NCBI GenBank assembly: GCA_937868765.1
Contig: CALMNL010000006.1
Location: 1 to 64,000 of the forward strand
Length of the DNA stretch: 64,000 nt
Source of the DNA: an uncultured Desulfatitalea sp.
GTDB lineage: Bacteria; Desulfobacterota; Desulfobacteria; Desulfobacterales; Desulfosarcinaceae
Direction of reading: 5' to 3'
Program-made: the position numbers and the translations under genes
Shown here: positions 9,420 through 18,730 of the stretch, piece by piece
Layout: the number at the start of each line of letters is the position of its first letter
Numbering within the stretch: position 1 is the first letter of the stretch
The notes under the pieces: generated by a model
The model's input: the letters and a program-made list of their open reading frames with translations, nothing else
What the model was told of the DNA's origin: nothing
Database searches by the model: none

Positions 9420-9918
9420 ACTGCAAGAAAGCAAGGCTCTAAAGCAATTGCCGTGTTCGGTCTGGCCCGCTATGCATATAGAAAGCTTTGCTGGTGAGGC
9501 ATTCTATGCATGAGCCTTAACCTCAGCGGGTTTAAAAACTGCAAACCATCTCAAAATAAAGATTTTGGGCCAAAAGATTATTTTTAGATGGCTTGTAGTA
9601 CCATTTGGGTGGTTGCATTCCGGCCCGCATACCGGTACCTGCATCCATGCCCTCAGGGCCCCAAGTTGAGTAATACCGGATCGGCTTTCGGGACGCGGCG
9701 CATTCAGCGGTGCCGGCGCGACGCTGTGCGCTGTCGGTTCGTGGTCCGGCACCCCGGCGGACCTCATTTCTTGACATTGAACCCATTTTCAAGTTTAGTG
9801 CGCTCATTGCAACCACCTGTTTTGAATTGATTCTTGATTGGGTGCGGCCTTGGCCCGGCGGATTCGGCTTACGACGGTGGTATTCGCGTTTTTTGAATTG
9901 CCCAGGGAGGTTAAACGA
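9420..9918. other. Intergenic region; promoter of the SDR/UROD-like pair
   Basis: About 500 bases. A long reverse frame crosses this region but is the shadow of the downstream genes. I see a good sigma-70 promoter at 9771-9799 and otherwise nothing recognisable. Confidence 0.5.
9771..9799 (+). promoter_or_regulatory. Candidate sigma-70 promoter
   Basis: A perfect -35 box TTGACA (9771-9776), a 17-bp spacer and TTTAGT (9794-9799) as -10. It lies 120 bp before the SDR start. The spacer contains the small inverted repeat TTGAA-N6-TTCAA, a possible regulator site. Confidence 0.5.
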
Positions 9919-10707
9919 ATGGATATCAAAAATAAAGTGGTCGTTGTGACCGGCGGCGCCTCCGGAATCGGCGAAGCGCTCTGCAGAAGGTTCGCCCAGG
10001 CGGGGGCAAAAGGGGTCGTCGTCGCGGATGTGAACGAGGCGGGGGCAGCGCTTGTTTCCAAAGGGATCGAGGGATCGGTTCCCTTCCGGTGCGATGTCCG
10101 CAAGGAAGAGGATATTATCGGCCTGGTCCGTTTTTCGGAGGCAAAATTCGGCCCCATCGATCTGTTCTGTTCCAACGCGGGGATTCTCGCCATCGGTGGC
10201 TACGAGGTCTCCAATGAAGAATGGCAGCGCATCTGGGAGATCAACGTGCTGGCCCATATTTTCGTGGCCAGGGCCGTCATCCCCGGCATGATCGCCCGGG
10301 GCGGCGGCGGCATCATCATCACGGCATCGGCCGCCGGACTGCTCAGCCAGATCGGGTCCATTCCCTACTCGGTCACCAAGCACGCCGCTGTCGGCCTGGC
10401 GGAAAGCCTGTCGATTACTTATGGAGACCAGGGGATCAAAGTCTTTGCGCTCTGCCCCCAGGCGGTCCGCACGGCCATGACGGAAGATACGGGTGGCGGC
10501 GTTGCGGCCGTGGACGGTATGATGGAACCCGATCAACTGGTCGATGCAGTATTTGCGAGTCTGCAGAAAGAAGAATTTCTGATCCTGCCGCATCCGGAAG
10601 TCAAGCAGTACATGCAGAGAAAAACCGCCGACTATGATCGCTGGCTGTCCGGCATGCGACGGCTGCAGACCCGGTTTGTCACGGGGGCACCGCTGAAGAA
10701 GGATTGA
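9919..10707 (+). CDS. Short-chain dehydrogenase/reductase (SDR)
   Basis: A 262-residue classical SDR. The NAD(P)-binding motif TGGASGIG lies at residues 12-19, the structural motif NAG follows the NxD region, and the catalytic Tyr-Lys pair is in YSVTKHA with the upstream Ser in ITASAAGLL. ATG 9919 is preceded by GGGAGG at 9905-9910. Enzymes of this shape oxidise or reduce hydroxy/keto groups; the substrate cannot be read from sequence. It shares a likely transcript with the UROD/MetE-like gene 75 bp downstream. Confidence 0.9.
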   Translation: MDIKNKVVVVTGGASGIGEALCRRFAQAGAKGVVVADVNEAGAALVSKGIEGSVPFRCDVRKEEDIIGLVRFSEAKFGPIDLFCSNAGILAIGGYEVSNEEWQRIWEINVLAHIFVARAVIPGMIARGGGGIIITASAAGLLSQIGSIPYSVTKHAAVGLAESLSITYGDQGIKVFALCPQAVRTAMTEDTGGGVAAVDGMMEPDQLVDAVFASLQKEEFLILPHPEVKQYMQRKTADYDRWLSGMRRLQTRFVTGAPLKKD

Positions 10708-10782
10708 CGAGAATGGCTGTTTTCCGCGGATGGCCACCAGGCCTTCCACGGGAGAACTGTTGAAAAAAGTCAAGAGGTAGCC

Positions 10783-11850
10783 ATGGCTGAATCCAGAATT
10801 AGACCGTGTTTTGCCGCAACGATGATGGCCTCGGTGCCCATCCGCGACGTGTCGCAGATGGTGCGTCTCATCCTGGACCACTGTCCCCAGGCGCCCCGGT
10901 TGCCGATCATGACCCGCTCCTTTCGCTGGATGTATGAAGGCTTGCCTTGTCTTCACCTGGATCATGGAAAAAAGCAGGCGTATATGGTGCCCCCGGAAGA
11001 GCGGGAGGCGGAGGTTCTGGAATTCTATGATCGGGTGGAGGCCGATGACCTGGATTACTTCGCCACCAGCGAAGATGCGGCGCCCTTTTATTACCGGGTA
11101 ATTGAAGCACTGCAAAAGGCTTCCCGCCCGGAAATGAAGTGGATCGGCCTTCAATTCCCCGGGCCCATGGTCCTGGGCGATACGTTCAGACAGACCAACG
11201 GTATGCCGGTGGCCCAGCACGAGACCCTTGCGGACATTGTCGTCAAGTTTGTGGCCATGAAGAGTCGCTGGCTGGCAAGAATGTTGCGCCAGGCGTTTCC
11301 CGACGCAACTGTGATCGTGGACCATCCCGAACCGACCCTGGTCGGTTTCACATCGGCGCTCGGCTACGGATCGCCGGAGAGGGTCATCACCCGCGTCAAT
11401 GAAGCCTTTGCAGGCGTGCAAGGGGTGCGCTGGGTGCACTGTTGTTCGAATATCGATTGGTCCCTTTTGACCCGATCGGAAATCGATGTGATCAACTTCG
11501 ACGCCTTCGATCACGCCGAGAAGGTGGCCTTGTACGGCTCCGAGATCCAGCGTTTCCTGAAAAAGGGCGGCATGCTCGGATGGGGCATCGTGCCGGTGCG
11601 CGAGGACATTATCGTGCATGAGGAGGCCGTTTCGCTCGCCGATCGACTGGTCAAAGGGTTCGAACTGATGGTCAAAGCCGGCGTGGATGCTGACCTCTTG
11701 GCGGCATCGTCGTGGATACTCACCTCCTGTGAAACCTCGCTGTTGAGCCCCGAGCAGGCCGTCAGAGCTTTCAGGCTTGCGGAACAGGTATCGCAAAGGA
11801 TGAGGCGAAGCTTCCATCCGGCAACCGTTGCGGGCGTGTCTGAAGCCTAG
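10783..11850 (+). CDS. UROD/MetE-like protein (cobalamin-independent methionine synthase C-terminal fold)
   Basis: A 355-residue single-domain protein with the TIM-barrel layout of the uroporphyrinogen decarboxylase / MetE C-terminal superfamily. VHCCSNIDW has the position and form of the zinc-binding His-x-Cys of MetE/MtaA-type methyltransferases, and SSWILTSCETSLLSPEQA supplies a later Cys typical of the third zinc ligand. The family transfers methyl groups to thiols or decarboxylates porphyrins; the zinc motif favours a methyltransferase. Pairing with an SDR suggests catabolism of a methylated substrate, but this is speculative. The ribosome site is AAGAGG just before ATG 10783. Confidence 0.7.
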   Translation: MAESRIRPCFAATMMASVPIRDVSQMVRLILDHCPQAPRLPIMTRSFRWMYEGLPCLHLDHGKKQAYMVPPEEREAEVLEFYDRVEADDLDYFATSEDAAPFYYRVIEALQKASRPEMKWIGLQFPGPMVLGDTFRQTNGMPVAQHETLADIVVKFVAMKSRWLARMLRQAFPDATVIVDHPEPTLVGFTSALGYGSPERVITRVNEAFAGVQGVRWVHCCSNIDWSLLTRSEIDVINFDAFDHAEKVALYGSEIQRFLKKGGMLGWGIVPVREDIIVHEEAVSLADRLVKGFELMVKAGVDADLLAASSWILTSCETSLLSPEQAVRAFRLAEQVSQRMRRSFHPATVAGVSEA

Positions 11851-12243
11851 CACCTTCCGTATTCCGGGGTGATACTCAAGTAATTCGACAAATATACCGA
11901 AAATAGGATGCAGGCAGGTTCCCGCAACGCTGCGAGGGAACTGCCGCTCGGCGGATTATTGCAAATTGCAGCCCCTTGAAAGGGACGGAGCGATCGGCTG
12001 GAAATTGGGATTGGATTCAATGGGTGTGTCCGTTAACAGTTTGCCGGATTTAACGATAACATGTCCAAACGCTTAGATAATGGAACCTGTGCCGTGAGAA
12101 TGGAAGCGGACCTGCATGGTTTGGGCAAAACCTGGGACGAGGACTGTATCACGGCGGCCACACATTATGTAATTATATGATAATATGATAATAATGATCG
12201 AATATTGTTTTTGGGGGGTTGTGAGAAAAGGCGTGGTGGTGCT
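11851..12243. other. Intergenic region, AT-rich upstream of HEAT/HD-GYP operon
   Basis: About 390 bases. The right half (12160-12215) is very AT-rich (runs of TAATTATATGATAATATGA) and probably contains the promoter of the HEAT/HD-GYP operon, but I could not fix unambiguous -35 and -10 boxes. No gene seen. Confidence 0.45.
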
Positions 12244-13917
12244 GTGAAGACTGAGCTCAGCGTAGAAAAATCGGCCGAGCGGATCCTGCTTGGGCTGATC
12301 GGCGTCTATAAAAAGCTTCATCTTTATTCGGAATCCCATGCGGTTTATCATAACGGATTGAAACAGTTAAAAGAATTGTTTGAAGAGCACTCCCCGCGAT
12401 ACGGAAATCTCAGGATTCAGATCGAAAGAAAGAATATCTTGTTTCAAGGCGAACTGCTCTATGAAGGGGGGGCGGAGCCGACCGATCCGGCATTTCTTCT
12501 GCACCGTGATGGCATCCTGTGGCTGGAATTCCAAAATGGTATAGAACTGTGGGAAATTGATACTTTTTTAAAGATTTTGCGCGACAATTGCATATTGGAT
12601 GAAGATCCGGAGGACGATATCGTCACCGCCTTGTGGGCAGTCAATTTGCCATCCATCCTTTATGACGCCGCTGATCTGGAATTGGGTTTGCCGGACGATG
12701 TCGATTTTTCCCAATTGGCCTGTTCCGGCAGACAGGCCTCGGATTCAGCACAAAATGAGGAGCCCGTCCGATGTGAAACCATTTACTCCGCCATGGCGAC
12801 CAATGTCTTATCGCGCGAGGGCCAGGATGAATTGTGGAAATTGACCGCCACCGAGCGGGACCAGCTTCGAAAAACGATCGCCGCGGAAGAGCAGGTGGAT
12901 GGTTCCGACTATGTGATCGATGCGCTGCTGTATATCCTTGAAAATCACTGCCTGCCAGAGGACATCGCCGAGCTGCTCGATACGTTGCTGCAGGAATTGA
13001 ATGGCGCGTTCGCCAATGCTCGTTTTGCCTATTTGTTGGAGGCGGTTACCCGCTTAAAAAAAATTGCGGCCGCAAATCCGCCCGCCTCACCGTGGCTCAA
13101 GCCCCATATCGAGCAGTTCCTGGCAAACCTGGCGGCCGAACCCTTTTCGAACGGGCTGAAGCAAATTGATGGCAAAAAACAGAAATTCGATGCGGCGCAG
13201 CTGAAAAACCTGAAACGTTTTCTGCTGCTGCTCGATAGATCGGCAATTCCTGCCCTCGGGGCCATCTTGATGGAGATGTCATCCCCCGAGCTCCAGCGCA
13301 TCATTCTGGAGACAATCGGCACCATGGCCATGACCGATTTCGAACCGCTGGAAAAGTTCATCCAGGAGGCCGATCCGCCCCTGGCGGCCCGGCTGGTCTT
13401 CTTATTACGGTTCCTGAAAGATCCGCGGTCAAGGCAATCCCTTTCAAATCTGATCCGCCATCCTTCGAAAATAGTCCGTTTGGCGGCGCTCAAAGCCGTT
13501 ATGTCCCGGGATGATCGCGCCATCGATGAGATTCTGTCGCTGATCGATGATCCGGACGAAAAGATCCGGAAACTGGTGCTGAACCGACTGGGGCGCGATC
13601 GAAGTGCGCACGTCGAGGGCAGGCTGCTGGGGTATCTGGATCGATATGGCCAGGGCTTGAGGAATGCGGAACATTTTATCGCGGTCTGCCGTACGTTGGG
13701 CAAATGTGGTTCCGAGCGCTCCATCCCCTACTTGATCAAGCTGCTCTTCAAATGGCCGGCTATCGGTGTGTTGCGGTCCCGCGGCAGCGATCTGCGCAGG
13801 GGCGCCGTCGTGGCGCTGCAAACGCTGCGGACAGAAAAAGCGGCGCGCCTGATCGACAGAAATCATCGCGGCTTTCTGAGAAACCTTTTCAGGTCCGCCG
13901 TGCAATCTTCAGATTGA
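12244..13917 (+). CDS. HEAT-repeat scaffold protein
   Basis: About 557 residues. The N-terminal third resembles the uncharacterised domain in proteins paired with HD-GYP phosphodiesterases (LLGLIGVYKKLHLYSESHAVY). The C-terminal half contains HEAT-like helical repeats, clearest at SRQSLSNLIRHPSKIVRLAA and RAIDEILSLIDDPDEKIRKL. There is no signal peptide, so a cytoplasmic protein-interaction role is likely. GTG 12244 is my choice; TTG 12205 in the same frame is possible and ribosome sites are weak for both. It lies 22 bp before the HD-GYP gene, so the two are one operon and probably one signalling complex. Confidence 0.75.
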   Translation: MKTELSVEKSAERILLGLIGVYKKLHLYSESHAVYHNGLKQLKELFEEHSPRYGNLRIQIERKNILFQGELLYEGGAEPTDPAFLLHRDGILWLEFQNGIELWEIDTFLKILRDNCILDEDPEDDIVTALWAVNLPSILYDAADLELGLPDDVDFSQLACSGRQASDSAQNEEPVRCETIYSAMATNVLSREGQDELWKLTATERDQLRKTIAAEEQVDGSDYVIDALLYILENHCLPEDIAELLDTLLQELNGAFANARFAYLLEAVTRLKKIAAANPPASPWLKPHIEQFLANLAAEPFSNGLKQIDGKKQKFDAAQLKNLKRFLLLLDRSAIPALGAILMEMSSPELQRIILETIGTMAMTDFEPLEKFIQEADPPLAARLVFLLRFLKDPRSRQSLSNLIRHPSKIVRLAALKAVMSRDDRAIDEILSLIDDPDEKIRKLVLNRLGRDRSAHVEGRLLGYLDRYGQGLRNAEHFIAVCRTLGKCGSERSIPYLIKLLFKWPAIGVLRSRGSDLRRGAVVALQTLRTEKAARLIDRNHRGFLRNLFRSAVQSSD

Positions 13918-13939
13918 TGGTTCGCAGGAGAACCGGCCG

Positions 13940-15406
13940 ATGGCCAATGAATACTACAAAGAAATTTTCCAAACCGGAGAAGCCCTGATCAATACGATCG
14001 GCGGATTGACCCAGATCGCCAGGATGCATTCCGATAATAATCCCCTGCTGGTGGATGCCGCCAACAAGCTGATCGGCCTGATGGTGCAGGCCAGGCAAGG
14101 AGAAGATGGCGTGACCATCGTGCATTCCGATGGGCGCTATTATTTCCAGGGGAAAAGATTACACATCCGCCCCGAAAGCAAACGAATCTTCAATCGCATG
14201 CTGCAGTATCTGGAAAAGCGCGGCATCTTCTCGTTGCGCTTTGATGCCGGCGCGGGAAATATTGCGGGCAGCGAAGTCATCACGTTCGCGCGCCTTATGG
14301 ATGAGGCGGAGCAACACGCTGCGCCGCCCGATTGGCTCAAGGAACAGCTCGAGCATAATGGCATAAAATGGGTCGATATCAATGGCAATGCCGTCGCTCA
14401 ATCCAACGAACCGGCCACGCAGGCCGATGAGGCGCCGGATGAGCTGGAGCTGAAAAGGGGCCAGGTTCGAAAACAGTATTCCAACGTATTGGGGTCCCTC
14501 AAGGAGGTGTCCCGCAAACTGTCGTCGAACATGAATGTCGGCATGCGCAATTCCGTCCGGTTGGTTCAGAAGATGGTCGACATCATCACAGAAGATGAAT
14601 CGCTTTTTTCCATCCTCAGCACGGTTCGCGTCTACGATGACTACACCTATGTCCACTCGTTGAACGTCGCTATTCTCTCCATGTGTCTGGGCAAACAGAT
14701 CGGCCTGGACCATTCGATGCTGGAAAGACTCGGGCTGTGCGGCCTTTTCCACGATCTGGGCAAGGTGGAAGTCTCCAGGGCGATACTGAACAAGAGAGAC
14801 CGCCTGACCGATGCCGAATTTGCCGAAATAAAGACCCATCCGGCTCACAGCGTCCGCTTGATACTCAAGCTGAGAGCCAGGCGGGACCGCAAAGCGAAAT
14901 TATTGATGGCGCCCTTCGAACACCATATGGGGTATAATCGAGCGGGTTATCCGCAAATTTGGGGCAATCGGCCTGTAAGCCTTTTCGGCAGGATTCTTGC
15001 CATTGCGGATGTATACGACGCGATCACTTCTCCGAGAATCTACCGCGCCCATACCCTCAGTCCCGATAAAGCCCTGGGGTACATGCTCGAGCAGTCCGGC
15101 ACCAGCTTCGACCCCATCCTCTTGAAAGTGTTCATCAACATGCTGGGCGCCTATCCCGTCGGCACCTTGTTGAAACTGGACACCGGCGAGATGGGCATCG
15201 TCGTCGGCCGCTCCAAGGGACAAGACGGTGCGCGGCCCATAGTGCAGCTCTTGGTCGCCGCTGCCGATCAGAAATATAAAAAAGGCGACTTGGTGGATCT
15301 TTCCGCACAACAGCCCGGCGGCGGCACCAGGAAACGTAATATCGTAGAGAGTATGCACCCTTCGGACATGGGCATCCAGGCAGCGGAATTTCTGATGCAA
15401 GGATAG
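13940..15406 (+). CDS. HD-GYP domain protein (probable cyclic-di-GMP phosphodiesterase)
   Basis: A 488-residue protein. Residues 1-200 form an N-terminal domain of unknown type; the HD-GYP domain spans about 225-420. Metal ligands are seen in HSLNVAIL, the HD pair in LFHDLGKVE, the His pair in EHHMGYNRAGYP and the Asp in IADVYDAITS. The GYP loop is changed: the usual HHExxDGxGYP reads HHMGYNRAGYP, so the Glu after the His pair and the Asp-Gly are absent, although GYP itself is kept. This could alter metal loading or activity. It is cotranscribed with the HEAT-repeat gene. The reaction would be hydrolysis of cyclic-di-GMP, by family knowledge. Confidence 0.85.
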   Translation: MANEYYKEIFQTGEALINTIGGLTQIARMHSDNNPLLVDAANKLIGLMVQARQGEDGVTIVHSDGRYYFQGKRLHIRPESKRIFNRMLQYLEKRGIFSLRFDAGAGNIAGSEVITFARLMDEAEQHAAPPDWLKEQLEHNGIKWVDINGNAVAQSNEPATQADEAPDELELKRGQVRKQYSNVLGSLKEVSRKLSSNMNVGMRNSVRLVQKMVDIITEDESLFSILSTVRVYDDYTYVHSLNVAILSMCLGKQIGLDHSMLERLGLCGLFHDLGKVEVSRAILNKRDRLTDAEFAEIKTHPAHSVRLILKLRARRDRKAKLLMAPFEHHMGYNRAGYPQIWGNRPVSLFGRILAIADVYDAITSPRIYRAHTLSPDKALGYMLEQSGTSFDPILLKVFINMLGAYPVGTLLKLDTGEMGIVVGRSKGQDGARPIVQLLVAAADQKYKKGDLVDLSAQQPGGGTRKRNIVESMHPSDMGIQAAEFLMQG

Positions 15407-15474
15407 GCCGCAGAAACCGGATCCCTCCTGGAAAACGCGAGCGTTTCGGGATGGTTTTGAACGGGACCGCAAGC

Positions 15475-16194
15475 ATGAGCGATACCGGGTTGATGACCCT
15501 TCTGGTGGCGGTTTGCGCCCTGACCTATTCGTTCGAGATCGTATTCGGCCTGGCTGGCACGATCCTGATGCTGCCGATTTTGGGTTTCTTCTTCGACAGC
15601 AAGACCCTGGTCGTTTATTCGCTGTTGCCCCAGTTGCTGGTGGCCGGCATCGCGCTGTTGCGTTCCCATCGGAAGCTGGAAGTCAAACTGCTTCTATCCA
15701 TGTTGGGTATGGCCGCTTTGGGGAGTGTGCTGGGCGGCGTCTGCTTTTCCTGGATTCCGCTGCCGATCTTTCGACGGATTCTGGCGGTGGTGATCATGCT
15801 GGCCGGCGTCTTTCTGATCGTGTCGCCCCGCTTTCACCTGGGGGCCGTGGAGCAGCGGGTCATGGACTTTTCGGCCGGCGTCTCCCACGCACTGTTCGGC
15901 ATCAGCGGCCCCATCGTCATGACCCGCCTGTTGGGCAGCCTGGCAGACAAGACCCTGATCCGCAACAGCGCGCTGGCCTTTTTCAGTGGCCTCAATTGCA
16001 TGCGGGCGGGGTACTACCTGGTCAACGGCGCGATCACCCCCCAGATCCAGAAAATGTTTCTGGTATCGTTCCCGTTCTTGATCCCGGTACTGTTTTTCGC
16101 CCAGGGCTTGCATTTCAAGATCAAGGATTCCCTGTTCAAAGGGGTGGTTTCCTGGGTCATCTTCCTCTGCGGCCTCCTTTATCTGTTGAGATAG
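15475..16194 (+). CDS. TauE/SafE-family membrane permease
   Basis: A 239-residue membrane protein with about seven to eight predicted helices. The paired glycine-rich motifs typical of the TauE/SafE family appear as VFGLAGTILMLPILGFF and ALFGISGPIVMTRLLG. Members export or import sulfonates, sulfite or other small organic anions; in a sulfate reducer sulfite or a sulfonate is a reasonable guess but not shown. Starts at 15451 and 15475 are both weakly supported. It stands 70 bp after the HD-GYP gene and may be read with it. Confidence 0.75.
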   Translation: MSDTGLMTLLVAVCALTYSFEIVFGLAGTILMLPILGFFFDSKTLVVYSLLPQLLVAGIALLRSHRKLEVKLLLSMLGMAALGSVLGGVCFSWIPLPIFRRILAVVIMLAGVFLIVSPRFHLGAVEQRVMDFSAGVSHALFGISGPIVMTRLLGSLADKTLIRNSALAFFSGLNCMRAGYYLVNGAITPQIQKMFLVSFPFLIPVLFFAQGLHFKIKDSLFKGVVSWVIFLCGLLYLLR

Positions 16195-16317
16195 GACTGC
16201 CGGAATAGGGGCGGATTCGCTCCATGCGGCCCGGCGCGACGGAAACAGCCCCGTGACCTCTTGAAATAAGGATGGCGCGCGAAAGGCAGCGCGCCATCGA
16301 TCATGGTTGTAAACCGC

Positions 16318-16491
16318 TTACCATTCGATCAGCCAAAGCAAGACGAGCATGCCCGCGCCGATGGCGATCAGTTTTACGCCAAAGAAAATCTGGTCGCGCA
16401 GGCTGTGATCCTTGGGTGCATAATCGACTTCCGCCGCTGGAGCGGCTTTTTTTTCGAGCAGTTTTTGTGATTGGGCATGGTTGTTTCCCAT
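16318..16491 (-). CDS. Small single-span membrane protein
   Basis: A 57-residue protein beginning MGNNHAQSQK, with a polar Ala/Lys N-terminal half and one C-terminal transmembrane helix (IFFGVKLIAIGAGMLVLLWL). GGAGG at 16496-16500 precedes ATG 16491. No family is recognised. It resembles short tail-anchored proteins in size and shape. A longer in-frame version from 16563 is unlikely because its extra part reads like random sequence. Confidence 0.6.
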   Translation of the reverse strand: MGNNHAQSQKLLEKKAAPAAEVDYAPKDHSLRDQIFFGVKLIAIGAGMLVLLWLIEW

Positions 16492-16575
16492 ATGGCCTCC
16501 TTCGGCACACCGCCGTGGCCCCACCCGCATTGGTTCATATGGGGCCGGAATGTGGTTTCGCAATTTCAGGGGAGA

Positions 16576-16944
16576 TCAGAAATGACAATCGGGGGGCAGC
16601 GGCGGTGCCCTGACAGGAGCAGTGGCGCGCTCCGCGCGGTGGGTGCAGCGATCCTTGAATTCTATGAAAAATTGAGAGGATTCGTGGTAGAAAACGGGGG
16701 GGATCGGTTCGAAAAGCGAAAGATCGTAAAAGAAGCCGTTAATAGGGGAACTGCCGCTTCGGCTCTCGAGAGTGAAAAGAGAAGCCGAACCGTCCGCCAG
16801 GTCAGGTGATCTGAGGGTGTTCCGGTGGTCTGGCCCGGCACCCTGCATGGCAAAGGACAAGCGGCTGGGGGCCGATACCGTCAGCAGGCAACACACCAGC
16901 ACCAAAGAGATACTGGACAGTACTTTTTTCCGAGTCGTTGCCAT
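16576..16944 (-). CDS. Hypothetical exported protein
   Basis: About 122 residues. The N-terminus is a good Sec signal peptide: positive MATTRKK, hydrophobic ISLVLVCCLLTVSA, then SFA before the mature start. A Cys pair in the hydrophobic core (LVCCLL) could also hint at a lipoprotein, but no lipobox fits well. The mature part has no recognisable domain and a Pro/Arg-rich tail. The ribosome site is weak and an overlapping plus-strand frame exists, so confidence is moderate. Confidence 0.45.
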   Translation of the reverse strand: MATTRKKVLSSISLVLVCCLLTVSAPSRLSFAMQGAGPDHRNTLRSPDLADGSASLFTLESRSGSSPINGFFYDLSLFEPIPPVFYHESSQFFIEFKDRCTHRAERATAPVRAPPLPPDCHF

Positions 16945-17316
16945 GGCGGGCACCCTGGAATGTAGCGGCTATGATTGCCGGCCGGTCTGCTTGCTCCGAA
17001 AAGATGCGCATCGACAATATCAGAGGCAAGGGACGAAAACAATCACTGCCGAAAAGTGGCGGCAATTCACTGTAAAGAATTGATTCGCAGGCCTTGAGCG
17101 TACGCCACCTCCGGGCCGAGAGGGATAACCTGCTTCGGGAACACTATGGGTTCTCTTTATAACTGTTTGTTAAATTATCAATAATTGATCGAAGATAAAA
17201 TTTTAGAACAAAGATGAAGCGACTCGGCGAAATGGCCGCAACCTGCGGTTGACGGCCCATGGCCGGATCAGCTACAAGGCGAGCCAGCGATTCTTGCCTT
17301 TATCCAAGGAGCCCCT
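16945..17316. other. Intergenic region upstream of aroE
   Basis: About 370 bases. The stretch 17150-17215 is AT-rich with the small palindrome TCAATAATTGA and probably holds the aroE promoter; no clear -35/-10 pair stands out. No gene seen. Confidence 0.45.
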
Positions 17317-18186
17317 ATGAAACCCTCACGAACCATCGGCTGCGGCACGCAGTTTTGTTCGGTCATCGGCAACCCCATCGCCCACAGCCTTTCTCCGGCC
17401 ATCCACAACGCCGGCTACGAGGCGCTGGGCCTGGATTTCGTCTATGTGGCCAACCGCGTGCAAGATGTAAGGGCCGCCCTGGCCGGCATGCGCGCCCTGG
17501 GCAACTTCCGGGGGATGAGCATCACCATCCCTCACAAGATCGAGGCCATGAAGTATGTGGATGAAATCCGCGAGGTGGACCGCGCCATCGGGTCGATCAA
17601 TACGGTGGTGCACGAAGGCGATCGCCTCATCGGGCTGGGCACCGACGGTCCCGGGGCCTTGAAAGCGCTTTCGGATGCGGGCGTGACCGTCTCCGGTAAA
17701 CAGGTGCTGATGTTGGGCGCCGGCGGCGCGGCCCGGGCGATCGCCTTTACCCTGGCGCGCGAGGCAACGCCTGCTGAATTGACGTTGCTGGATATCAACG
17801 AAGGTCTGCTGCAGGGGCTGCGGGCCGACTTGACTCAGGGCAGCGCCATGGCCGTGACCGCCGCGCCGCTGGACGGTGGTTCCCTGGCCACGGCCATGGC
17901 CCGGGCCGACGTGATCATCCACTGCACCTCGGTGGGCATGCATCCCAAGTCCGATGCTTCGTTGATTCCGGCCGATCTCTTCCGGCCCGGGCAAGTGGTC
18001 TTCGACATCGTCTACACCCCTCTGGAAACCAAGCTGCTGGCCGATGCCCGGGCCCGCGGGGTGCAGGTGATCTCCGGGGTGGAGATGTTCGTCAACCAGG
18101 CCGTTCTGCAGTTCGAACAGTTTACCGGCCAGGCGGCCCCGGTGGCCGTGATGCGCCGGGTGGTGATGGAGCATTTGCGGGCATGA
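17317..18186 (+). CDS. aroE: Shikimate dehydrogenase
   Basis: A 289-residue enzyme of the shikimate pathway that reduces 3-dehydroshikimate to shikimate with NADPH. The substrate-binding motif GNPIAHSLSPAIHN is at residues 20-33, the catalytic Lys lies in SITIPHKIEAMKYVDE, and the nucleotide-binding loop is LGAGGAARAIAF. TSVGMHP and DIVYTPLETKLL are further family signatures. Length is normal. CCAAGGAG precedes the ATG. The last four bases overlap aroK (ATGA), so both are translated together. The arrangement suggests local coupling of two consecutive aromatic-biosynthesis steps. Confidence 0.97.
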   Translation: MKPSRTIGCGTQFCSVIGNPIAHSLSPAIHNAGYEALGLDFVYVANRVQDVRAALAGMRALGNFRGMSITIPHKIEAMKYVDEIREVDRAIGSINTVVHEGDRLIGLGTDGPGALKALSDAGVTVSGKQVLMLGAGGAARAIAFTLAREATPAELTLLDINEGLLQGLRADLTQGSAMAVTAAPLDGGSLATAMARADVIIHCTSVGMHPKSDASLIPADLFRPGQVVFDIVYTPLETKLLADARARGVQVISGVEMFVNQAVLQFEQFTGQAAPVAVMRRVVMEHLRA

Positions 18187-18713
18187 ATATCGTATTGATC
18201 GGATATCGCGGCACCGGCAAGAGTCACGTGGGGCGCCTGGTCGGCAAGCGCCTCAAGATGGGGTGCATTTCCATGGACGGCCGGATCGTGGAGAAGGCCG
18301 GCATCACCATTCCCGAGATCGTTCAGCGGTGCGGTTGGCCGGGGTTCCGGGACCTGGAGAGCGAAGTGGCCCGGGAACTGGCCGGCCGGGACAATCTGGT
18401 GATCGACACCGGCGGCGGGGTCATCGAACGGCCGGAGAATATCGAAGCGCTCAGCGTCAATGGGATGGTGGTGTGGCTCAAAGCCTCGGTGGCCAATATC
18501 GTCGCCCGTATCCAGAGAGGCACCGAGCGGCCGGCCCTCACCGAAGGCAAGAGTTTCACCGATGAAGTGGCCGAGGTGCTGGGGCGGCGAACACCCCTGT
18601 ACCAGGCGGCCGCGGCCTTCGAAATCGATACCGATGCCAGCTCGGTGCACGAGGTGGCCGACCAGGTGGTGGCCTTGTGGCGGCGCCATGGGGGCAGCCA
18701 GCAACCCTCCTGA
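18183..18713 (+). CDS. aroK: Shikimate kinase
   Basis: A 176-residue P-loop kinase that phosphorylates shikimate with ATP. Walker A is GYRGTGKSHVGR at residues 7-18, the shikimate-binding Asp is in SMDGRIVEKAGITIPEI, and GWPGFRDLE matches the conserved FRxxE region; the glycine-rich DTGGGVIER loop follows. It overlaps aroE by four bases. The Arg of the lid (RPALTEG) is in place. There are no odd features. Confidence 0.95.
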   Translation: MNIVLIGYRGTGKSHVGRLVGKRLKMGCISMDGRIVEKAGITIPEIVQRCGWPGFRDLESEVARELAGRDNLVIDTGGGVIERPENIEALSVNGMVVWLKASVANIVARIQRGTERPALTEGKSFTDEVAEVLGRRTPLYQAAAAFEIDTDASSVHEVADQVVALWRRHGGSQQPS

Positions 18714-18730
18714 ACCGGCATCTGCCGCGG

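Noticed and set aside
9532-11853. 773-residue reverse frame across the SDR and UROD/MetE-like genes
   Set aside because: Antisense shadow; both plus-strand genes carry family motifs and ribosome sites.
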